Source: Dehalococcoidia bacterium
Lineage (GTDB): Bacteria > Chloroflexota > Dehalococcoidia > Lucifugimonadales > Lucifugimonadaceae
DNA length: 64,000 nt
Assembly (NCBI GenBank): GCA_028285005.1
Contig: JANQQP010000019.1
Location: 1-64,000 of the forward strand
Reading direction: 5' to 3'
The position numbers and the translations under genes were made by a program. Of this stretch, positions 34,014-40,721 are shown in pieces. Within the stretch, counting starts at the first letter, position 1, and each line of letters starts with the position of its first letter. A model generated the notes under the pieces. The model was not told the origin of the DNA and did not search any database. It saw only the letters and a list, made by a program, of their open reading frames with translations.

Positions 34014-35030
34014 TTGCTATTACAGAGAAAATCGCGTGCGCTCTTATCCGTGGGAGTGATAAGCGCAGTGGCGGCAATCGCCGTCGCATGTGGCTCCGAT
34101 GAGCCAGCGGCAGTGCCGACCTCCACTCCTGTTCCCGAGCCGACGGCCACGCCATCGCCCCAGCCAACGGCGACTACAGAGCCGCACGACCACACGTCGC
34201 ATCACCATGGTCCCGTCGAATCTTCAGGGATGTCGGTCGACATCAACCTTGAAGTTGACGCGGCGTCGGGCGTGAACCTTGAGATCGTGCCGACAGGTTT
34301 CGAATTCACACCTCGAAACGTGAATCTCGATCACATCGACGGAGAGGGACACGCCCACGTCTACGTCAATGGAGTCAAGCTCGGCCGGGTCTACGACCGT
34401 TGGGTCCACATCGACGGGCTGGAGCCAGGCGACCACAACATCGCAGTGACTCTCAATGCCAACACGCACGCCGACTACACATCAGGTGGAGCGCCGGTGA
34501 TCGTGAGTAAGACTGTCACGGTCCCGGATCACAGCGACGCCAATGGTCACGGGCACGGACATTCAGGACATGCCGACGGAGTCGAAGCTGAAGGGCCGAT
34601 GAGTGTCCAGGTCTCGGCTGAGCCGGATGCAGCGTCCGGGGCGAATGTGTTCATCACCGTGGATGGCTTCAAGTTCACACCCGAAAACGTAAACGAAGAC
34701 CACGTCGATGGTGAAGGACATGCTCACATCTACGTCGACGGCAAGAAGGTCGGCAGACTCTACGGGTCTTCAGTGCACCTTGGCGATCTGTCGGAAGGCG
34801 AGCATGAGATTCGAGTGACGTTGAACTCGAATACGCATGCCGACTACACGGTTGATGGCCAGGTAGTTGAAGCGGTGACGACTGTGAACGTGGAAAAGGG
34901 CGGTGAGCCGAAGCAAGATTCGCACGGTCACGACCATCACGACGACGACCACGGGCACATGTCGGACGACAGTCACGGCGATGACGAGAAGATGCAGGAA
35001 TCACACGGCGGCGACGCGCATGGTAGTTAG
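34014..35030 (+). CDS. His-rich lipoprotein with duplicated GEGHAH domain
   Basis: A 338-residue exported protein. A lipobox signal (VAAIAVACG, Cys26) is followed by a Pro/Thr-rich linker and a His cluster (HDHTSHHHG). Two homologous beta domains come next (about 73-170 and 196-294), sharing GEGHAH(V/I)YV(N/D)G, K(L/V)GR(V/L)Y and VTLN(A/S)NTHADYT. His/Asp-rich stretches lie between them (HGHGHSGHAD) and at the C-terminus. Such composition suggests binding of copper or another transition metal at the outer membrane face, but no characterised homologue is claimed. It starts at TTG with AAAGGAAAG upstream. A terminator hairpin follows. Confidence 0.75.
   Translation: MLLQRKSRALLSVGVISAVAAIAVACGSDEPAAVPTSTPVPEPTATPSPQPTATTEPHDHTSHHHGPVESSGMSVDINLEVDAASGVNLEIVPTGFEFTPRNVNLDHIDGEGHAHVYVNGVKLGRVYDRWVHIDGLEPGDHNIAVTLNANTHADYTSGGAPVIVSKTVTVPDHSDANGHGHGHSGHADGVEAEGPMSVQVSAEPDAASGANVFITVDGFKFTPENVNEDHVDGEGHAHIYVDGKKVGRLYGSSVHLGDLSEGEHEIRVTLNSNTHADYTVDGQVVEAVTTVNVEKGGEPKQDSHGHDHHDDDHGHMSDDSHGDDEKMQESHGGDAHGS
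34230..34895 (+). repeat. tandem intragenic duplication in the His-rich lipoprotein
   Basis: Codons for residues 73-170 (34230-34523) and 196-294 (34599-34895) encode two copies of one domain, separated by a His/Gly-rich linker. Conservation is at protein level; the DNA copies have diverged, so the duplication is old. Confidence 0.8.
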
Positions 35031-35068
35031 CTTGACTTAGTCGCGCGATCGAACGACCGATTAATCAA

Positions 35069-35098
35069 CGGGGCCGGGTGAATTCTCACCCGGCCCCG
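35069..35098. terminator. hairpin between convergent genes
   Basis: A perfect 13-bp GC-rich stem (CGGGGCCGGGTGA, 35069-35081, with 35086-35098) and loop ATTC, placed between the lipoprotein stop and the convergent E1 beta stop. There is no long T-run on either side, but the position suggests bidirectional termination. Confidence 0.6.
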
Positions 35099-35122
35099 CT
35101 TCATGTTGCGTTCGTTGGCAGG

Positions 35123-36202
35123 TTAGCGCCCGAGCATGGTCATTACCGTACCTACAACGTCGTCTGGATTGGGCATGAACGCCTCTTCCAGTCCTTTGTT
35201 GTAGGGAACAGGAGTGTGGGGCGCTGTGACTCGCTTCACCGGTGCGTCGAGGTAGTCGAATGCTTTGTCCGCGATCACTGCGGCAAACTCTGAAGCCATG
35301 CTGGCCCGAGGAGTGTCCTCGTCGACCACGACTACTCGATTGGTCTTCTGCACAGACTCGATCAGGATCTCTTCGTCGAACGGTGACAGCGACATCATGT
35401 CGACAACCTCAGCGTCGATGCCGTGCTCTGCCAGCTTCTCAGCGGCCTCGTTGCACACCACCGAGGTGTAGGACATCCCGACAAGCGTGATATCGCTACC
35501 GCGCCTGAGATACCGGCCTTTGCCGATCTCGATCGTGAACGACTCGTCAGGGACGAAGCCAGACATGTTGATCAGCTTCTTGTCGTTCACAAGGAAAACC
35601 GGGTCATCGTCGCGGATTGCGGCGGCGAGCAAGCCGCGGCATGAGTAAGGGTCTGAAGGCACGACTACCTTGAGGCCCGGGATGTGCGCCAGCATCGAGT
35701 AGAAGCTCTCGGAGTGCTGCGCGGCGTGTCCTGTGCCCGCGCCTGAACGCGCGAAAAGGGTGAGCGGCACCTTGGTCTGCCCGGCGAACATGTAACGCGA
35801 TTTCGCTGCGTTCGAGAGAAGCTGGTCGTAGGCAACCGTCACGAAGTCGAAGTACATAAGGTCGACTACAGGCCTGAGCCCGGTCAGCGCGGCTCCGACC
35901 GCAGCTCCGACAAACCCGGCTTCTGAGATGGGGGCGTCCCGAATTCGCTCTGGTCCGAAGTCCTGAACGAGGCCTTTGGTAGCGGCAAATGGTCCACCCC
36001 AGGCGTCAAGGGGCTCCTTGGTCTCTTTGTCAAAACCGCCAGAAATGTCTTCGCCCATCAGGAACACGTCAGGATCGTGATTGAGTTCATCCCGTAGCGT
36101 CTTGTTAAAGGCGTCTCGGTACCGCATCTCCTGTCCCGGAACGTCGTATCCGGGTCCCAGTCCAACGGCTGAACTCTGCGGCGGGTTTTCGATGGTCGTC
36201 AT
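35123..36202 (-). CDS. 2-oxoacid/acetoin dehydrogenase E1 beta subunit
   Basis: A 359-residue beta subunit of a heterotetrameric ThDP dehydrogenase (pyruvate, branched-chain oxoacid or acetoin type). Blocks: MRYRDAFNKTLRDEL, FLMGEDISGGFD, RIRDAPISEAGFVGAAVGAAL with the conserved Glu, RSGAGTGHAAQHSESF, and the transketolase C-domain VVDEDTPRASMASEF. It pairs with the alpha subunit gene 44 bases upstream. GTGHAAQHS is close to AcoB/PdhB. No E2 or lipoamide dehydrogenase gene lies nearby. Confidence 0.9.
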   Translation of the reverse strand: MTTIENPPQSSAVGLGPGYDVPGQEMRYRDAFNKTLRDELNHDPDVFLMGEDISGGFDKETKEPLDAWGGPFAATKGLVQDFGPERIRDAPISEAGFVGAAVGAALTGLRPVVDLMYFDFVTVAYDQLLSNAAKSRYMFAGQTKVPLTLFARSGAGTGHAAQHSESFYSMLAHIPGLKVVVPSDPYSCRGLLAAAIRDDDPVFLVNDKKLINMSGFVPDESFTIEIGKGRYLRRGSDITLVGMSYTSVVCNEAAEKLAEHGIDAEVVDMMSLSPFDEEILIESVQKTNRVVVVDEDTPRASMASEFAAVIADKAFDYLDAPVKRVTAPHTPVPYNKGLEEAFMPNPDDVVGTVMTMLGR

Positions 36203-36246
36203 TTCTTACGTGGTCTCCACAAGTTCTAAAACAGATTCGTTCGTTG

Positions 36247-37248
36247 CTATCGAAGGCCGGCGACCGGGTTCGAGTAGTTCACATAGACGTCTGAGTACAG
36301 CTCTTCTTCTCCGGGCATCGGGCTTTCCAGCGCGAACTCCACCGCGTGCTCCATCTCTTTTTCGATCTCGTCGCGGATGCCGGATAGCTCCTTCGCAGTC
36401 ATCAGTTTCTGCTTGGTGACGCGGTCTTCGAACAGCTTCAGACAGTCGCGCTCCTTATAAGCGGCCTCTTCTTCGGGCTTGCGATATTTCTTGGGGTCAT
36501 CGGCATGGAAGTGGCCGTGGTATCGATAGGTCTTGAGATCCAGAAGTGTTGGCCCTTCTCCGTTCCTGGCCCGGGCAACAGCCTGCTCAGCCGCATCGTA
36601 GACGGCGAACACGTCCATCCCATCCACCGAAACGCCAGGGATTCCGTAACCCTCCGCACGTGCTGCGATGTCGTCTGTCGAAACTGCGTACCAGGCCGGG
36701 GTCGCCTCTGCATATCCGTTGTTCTCGCATGCGAAGATCACCGGAAGCTTCCAGATTGCGGCGAGGTTCATCGACTCGTGAACGACTCCCTGTGACGTGG
36801 CGCCGTCTCCAAAGAACGAGACACCTATCGATTCGTTCTCGTTGCCCCTGTATTTCGCAGTGAGTGCAGCACCGACGGCTAGCGGAACCGATGCGCCGAC
36901 GATCGCGTTTGCCCCGAGCATGCCCTTGGAGAAATCAGCGATGTGCATGGAACCGCCCTTGCCCTTGCACTGCCCCGTCGAGCGGCCCATGATCTCGGCC
37001 ATCATCCGGTCGGTCTCTAGACCTTTGGCGATGCAGTGGCCGTGTCCACGATGGGTGGAGCCAATCCAGTCTTTCTCAGTCAGGTGAGCACAGATGCCTG
37101 TCGGAACCGCCTCCTGACCATCTGAAGGGTGCGTGACACCCATCGAGTTGCCCTTGAAGGTCTGTTCGAGCATGGTCTCTTCAAAGCGCCGGATTCTGTA
37201 CATCGTGGTGTACAGCCAGGTCAGCTTCTCGTGGGATAGTTCGGCCAT
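36247..37248 (-). CDS. 2-oxoacid/acetoin dehydrogenase E1 alpha subunit
   Basis: A 333-residue alpha subunit carrying the ThDP motif FFGDGATSQGVVHESMNLAAIWKLPVIFACENN (GDG to NN). Other blocks are YRIRRFEETM, THRGHGHCIAKG, GKGGSMHIAD and the phosphorylation-loop-like YRYHGHFHADDPKKYR. The RGHGHCIAKG and GGSMH segments are typical of AcoA/PdhA. Same-strand beta subunit follows. The substrate (acetoin, pyruvate or a branched oxoacid) cannot be decided without E2; the acetoin type seems nearest by motif. Confidence 0.9.
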   Translation of the reverse strand: MAELSHEKLTWLYTTMYRIRRFEETMLEQTFKGNSMGVTHPSDGQEAVPTGICAHLTEKDWIGSTHRGHGHCIAKGLETDRMMAEIMGRSTGQCKGKGGSMHIADFSKGMLGANAIVGASVPLAVGAALTAKYRGNENESIGVSFFGDGATSQGVVHESMNLAAIWKLPVIFACENNGYAEATPAWYAVSTDDIAARAEGYGIPGVSVDGMDVFAVYDAAEQAVARARNGEGPTLLDLKTYRYHGHFHADDPKKYRKPEEEAAYKERDCLKLFEDRVTKQKLMTAKELSGIRDEIEKEMEHAVEFALESPMPGEEELYSDVYVNYSNPVAGLR

Positions 37249-37355
37249 TGTTTGCTCCGTTGGGACTCTTGAGGGCGTCTGAGGATTAGCTTCCGCAGAT
37301 TCGTTTGCGTGCTGGGAATCGTAGCACCGCCGAGGTGGGACAGCTGTGCTCGCTA

Positions 37356-38729
37356 CTACTCGCTTTGCTGTTGCTGCTGGATGATTGACAGCGATCTGCT
37401 GAGCCGAGACTCCTCCAGACGGCGGTTTTGCATGGTTCCTTCCAGCAGCGGATCATAGACCGACCGTTCCGTCTCAACGGATGGAGTGATCGAGAAGAGG
37501 ATCACAGCTTCTCGGGATTCTGACTTGCACCGCATCGCCTGTTCGATCACCTCTTTAACTGTGTACATCGACGATGGAGAGAGGATGATGCCCTGCGCTC
37601 GGGTGAAAATCAGCCCGGCGCTGTAGGCCTCAACCTGAGAGTGGGCAACGGCATCTATATGCCGCTCGCGGTACAGAGCTGACACCACGGGTGCGACTCC
37701 GTGATATCGCATGCTGCCGTTTAGCACCCCTGGCGGATCGTAGTCGCGCCCGACCGTGTACATCTGCACTGATGGCATCAGGCCTTCGGAATCGGCTGCG
37801 TCATATGCATAGACACCACGGGACAGACTGGGCGTGGAGGCCTCTTCGACCGCTGTCAGTCGCACATCATTACCGGCAACTCGCTCTTTCACGAAGGGTG
37901 CGATCAGGCCGGCGAAGTGTGAGCCTGCGCCGATCGCTCCGATTACATGGTCGGGTCCGGACTCGACCGCCGAAAGCTGTTTGGCCGCTTCCTGTCCAAT
38001 GACGCTCTGATGTAGCGCCGTGAAGTTGAGCAGCGTGGGCATTGCGAACTTCACTTCTTCGCGGAGCGTCGCTTCTTCGTAGGCTTCCGCCAGAGCTACT
38101 GCGATCGAACCTGCGTCAGGACCGGACGTCTGGAGTCGATGCCTTCCGACCCGCGTCTTCTCGCTGGGGCTGGCTTCGACATCGACATCCCATACCCGTG
38201 CGGCGGCTCCGCCCCATGCGTTACTTGTGCCGGGCTCGCGCACCGAGTAGACGCGCGCAGTCAGTCCGAAGCGGCTGGCGGCATCACCGATGGCTGACAC
38301 CCAGAGACCGCCTGCACCGCCGGTGACAATGGTTCGGGACGCTGTTTCAGCTACGTAGTGTGCCTGTGGGACCGCGGTGTTCGACTCATACGAGCCCGAT
38401 GGACTGCCGCCCTCGAACTTGAAGTAGAGACGGGCTGGCGTCTCAAGCGTCTCTTCCAATCTCCGAGCGCGAATCAGAGGTGTCGGCCGCCAGTCGAGAT
38501 AAGCGTCTTTGACGGGCTGTGGGATCGGAAAGTGCCGACGTCCGGTGCCGAGTTCCTGCTGGATCAACGGCTTCGGGAAGATCGGCTCAAGCTCCCGTTG
38601 CGTGACCGGATAGCCCGACCTGGACATCATCGGCGGCAGCTTCACAGGCAGGTCTGCGACTGGGTTTAGCCACCGACCGGGCAACTCCCTGCCCGTCAGC
38701 ATGATCCGGTTTCCAAGTACGGTAGGCAT
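37356..38729 (-). CDS. TrpB2-like fold-type II protein lacking the PLP lysine
   Basis: A 457-residue relative of tryptophan synthase beta-2. It retains the TrpB2 frame (DWRPTPLIRARRLEETLETPARLYFKFEGGSPSG in outline) but at the cofactor site reads S113-Y-E115-S-N117 where TrpB2 has SHKxN: the Schiff-base Lys is Glu115 and the preceding His is Tyr114. The catalytic-Glu block ETGAGQWG is VTGGAGGLW, and the phosphate loop GGGSN is GAGSH. The codon for Glu115 is GAG at 38385-38387 (read leftward), unambiguous in this sequence. The C-terminus ends with five Gln. It follows the same strand as the E1 genes, upstream. A PLP-dependent synthase activity is unlikely; a binding or new catalytic role is possible. 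Confidence 0.8.
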   Translation of the reverse strand: MPTVLGNRIMLTGRELPGRWLNPVADLPVKLPPMMSRSGYPVTQRELEPIFPKPLIQQELGTGRRHFPIPQPVKDAYLDWRPTPLIRARRLEETLETPARLYFKFEGGSPSGSYESNTAVPQAHYVAETASRTIVTGGAGGLWVSAIGDAASRFGLTARVYSVREPGTSNAWGGAAARVWDVDVEASPSEKTRVGRHRLQTSGPDAGSIAVALAEAYEEATLREEVKFAMPTLLNFTALHQSVIGQEAAKQLSAVESGPDHVIGAIGAGSHFAGLIAPFVKERVAGNDVRLTAVEEASTPSLSRGVYAYDAADSEGLMPSVQMYTVGRDYDPPGVLNGSMRYHGVAPVVSALYRERHIDAVAHSQVEAYSAGLIFTRAQGIILSPSSMYTVKEVIEQAMRCKSESREAVILFSITPSVETERSVYDPLLEGTMQNRRLEESRLSRSLSIIQQQQQSE

Positions 38730-38930
38730 GTGGCTTGCTCGATGGCCGTCGGCTAAAGCGGCTTGAAACTCGTCTGGTTGGATGTGGATCGCCGTCGCAG
38801 GGATTGTATCCTCCAGATCCGAGCCACTCTACGGACTGCCTGCCACGTCGCTCAGTGGGCCGGGCGATGGCACCGGATCGGGCACGTTGGCAAAGCTAGT
38901 CTGCAAGTCGAGCATGCACAGGAACGATTC

Positions 38931-39296
38931 ATGGCGCAGATCTGGATTGAGATAGAGGAAAACGACAACTGCGGATACTTTCCGATTCAGACTTTTGAGA
39001 CTCGCGGAGACCCGGAGTTCGGCCAGTCAGTGGACATCGACGAACTCCCAGGAGCGGACGGCACTCAACGAGTCGTCGGTTGGTGCTCTGAGGACGGCGG
39101 TTCGCCATGCGAGGTGACGGTCGTATTGATAGGAGACTCCGGCGCCGGTGAGTCGAGGTTGGTGCGAGGCGGCGACCAGGGCGTCCGGATCAGGGCAGCC
39201 AACATCGAAGGAGCCTGGTCGCTCGAGGCCGAAGCTGAACGGGGCGAGCCTTACCTGATCCTCGACTCACGCTCCAGCTATCGACTAAAGGTCTAG
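38931..39296 (+). CDS. hypothetical beta-rich protein
   Basis: A 121-residue acidic protein with no signal peptide and alternating beta-type segments (IWIEIEEND, VTVVLIGDSG, GVRIRAANIEGAWSLEAEAE, YRLKV). I do not recognise a family. The frame stays open back to a TTG at 38763, but the ATG at 38931 with AGGAA upstream is more likely, and the earlier stretch is Arg/Trp/His-rich, unlike a normal N-terminus. It is divergent from the TrpB2-like gene; a 290-base spacer with a strong promoter then leads into the respiratory cluster. Confidence 0.55.
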   Translation: MAQIWIEIEENDNCGYFPIQTFETRGDPEFGQSVDIDELPGADGTQRVVGWCSEDGGSPCEVTVVLIGDSGAGESRLVRGGDQGVRIRAANIEGAWSLEAEAERGEPYLILDSRSSYRLKV

Positions 39297-39467
39297 CGCA
39301 CACTCAGATCAAGTGCCCTTTCACCCAGTGACGCCATGACGCGTTTCGTATATCAACATCGATATGGCTCCGATTCCGTCCGCTATGGCGACGGAAGGGT
39401 CGAAAGCACTTTTTCAGACCCGGTTTCGGAACGCATCCGGCACGATTGAAACAAGTTCGAGATTACC

Positions 39468-39496
39468 TTGACACCGATTTTTCGTTCGTGATAGTT
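39468..39496 (+). promoter_or_regulatory. sigma-70-like promoter before the ACIII cluster
   Basis: TTGACA (39468-39473) and ATAGTT (39491-39496) are 17 bases apart with a T-rich spacer, about 90 bases before the first gene of the respiratory cluster. The rest of the 39297-39586 spacer shows no gene or repeat. Confidence 0.55.
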
Positions 39497-39586
39497 TTCA
39501 CTCGCCAAAACAAACGCGCGAAATGGGGCAGTATCTGTGGCGCGTTTCTCTTGCCGCGCCGACTGGGTTAGGACAGACTGCAGAAC

Positions 39587-39877
39587 ATGGACCCGACACC
39601 ACTGACGACCGACCAATGGGCACAGGTTGGGCTTGCTCTAAAGTTTCTCTGGGGCGCATTCGCAAGTTCACTCGTCGCCGGTAGCAGCCTCCTGACTGCG
39701 CACGCACTCATCCCCTCGGCGGTCGAGACCAATACGATCTCGGATCGGTGGCTCAGGCTCAGGCCGCTGTTCTATCTCGTTGGTATTGCTGGTGTAGTTG
39801 GCATCGGTCTTTTTCTTTTCCTGGCGGCCGGTGAGACCGACTGGATCCGCGAGTCATACCCGCGGTTCTGGCAGTAG
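39587..39877 (+). CDS. small two-helix membrane protein at head of ACIII cluster
   Basis: A 96-residue protein with two hydrophobic helices (about 18-43 and 59-81) and a charged loop between (PSAVETNTISDRWLRLRP). No Cys or obvious cofactor ligand; His40 is in the first helix. I do not recognise a family. It is 57 bases before actA on the same strand and directly behind the predicted promoter, so it could be an accessory subunit of alternative complex III or an assembly factor (inference only). Confidence 0.6.
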   Translation: MDPTPLTTDQWAQVGLALKFLWGAFASSLVAGSSLLTAHALIPSAVETNTISDRWLRLRPLFYLVGIAGVVGIGLFLFLAAGETDWIRESYPRFWQ

Positions 39878-39933
39878 ATCTTGAGTAGTCAAATCAATTA
39901 CGGCACGGCGAAGGTTTCGAGGACAGTATCGGC

Positions 39934-40674
39934 TTGGCGTCGCTAATTTCATCCATCAGAGAGCGCAACAAGACGACGCCCACCTGGTTGAAGGTCCTTA
40001 TACCTATCCTCGCGGTCGGAGGCCTTGGTGTTGTCGCTGTTCTTGCAGCGGTGGTCGCTTTCGTGGTGACTGCGTGGCTCGGCCAACCAGTCCCAGTCCT
40101 CGGCTTTGACCAGACCTTCGAGCAGCCAATTAGCTTCCCTCACACTGTGCATGCCGGTACTGGTCAACTCACGGACGCCTCTGGTGGGCTCCGAATGAAC
40201 CAGCACGGTGAGCCGCTGGAAGCACTCGGACTGGACTGTACTTTCTGTCACAGGACCGTCACGACGCAGGCCAGCGCTTACGTCCCGCCTGTTGCACAGT
40301 GTGCGTTCTGTCACCAGGCGATTGGGCCGGACAGCAGTGAACCATTGACGCAGTTGAGGGTGAACGCCGGAATCATTGGAGATGACCCATCGCCGATCAA
40401 CTGGCGTCGAGTACACCGCATGCCTGACCACGTCAGGTTCGTACATGAACCACACATTCGATATTTGACAGCTAACCCGTCTGCGATTGGCAACGCGGCA
40501 GACGGAGTGAACAGCGCTGCATCGGTTAAGCCTGCGCTCACATGCTCAACGTGCCACGGCGACGTGGCAGCTATGGAGCAAGTAGAACAGGTGGAGGCGT
40601 TGAAGATGGGCCAGTGTGTGGACTGCCACCGTGACAATGGCGCTCCAACCGATTGTGCGGCTTGCCACCACTAG
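39934..40674 (+). CDS. actA: ActA, pentahaem cytochrome c subunit of alternative complex III
   Basis: A 246-residue membrane-anchored multihaem cytochrome. One N-terminal helix (about 21-47) precedes five CxxCH motifs: C102TFCH, C123AFCH, C204STCH, C228VDCH and C241AACH. Extra His residues (FPHTVHAG, VRFVHEPHIRY) can be distal ligands. Five haems and one anchor match ActA of other ACIII complexes, which passes electrons from menaquinol oxidation towards periplasmic cytochrome c. It starts at TTG. The following genes encode the other ACIII subunits. Confidence 0.92.
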   Translation: MASLISSIRERNKTTPTWLKVLIPILAVGGLGVVAVLAAVVAFVVTAWLGQPVPVLGFDQTFEQPISFPHTVHAGTGQLTDASGGLRMNQHGEPLEALGLDCTFCHRTVTTQASAYVPPVAQCAFCHQAIGPDSSEPLTQLRVNAGIIGDDPSPINWRRVHRMPDHVRFVHEPHIRYLTANPSAIGNAADGVNSAASVKPALTCSTCHGDVAAMEQVEQVEALKMGQCVDCHRDNGAPTDCAACHH

Positions 40675-40721
40675 TAGTGAATGACCGGACAGATGTTTAG
40701 CGAATGGGGATCGACAGCTAG

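Noticed and set aside
38763-38930. 56-codon N-terminal extension of the hypothetical gene at 38931
   Set aside because: Trp/Arg/His-rich sequence with no ribosome site at its TTG; ATG 38931 has AGGAA upstream.
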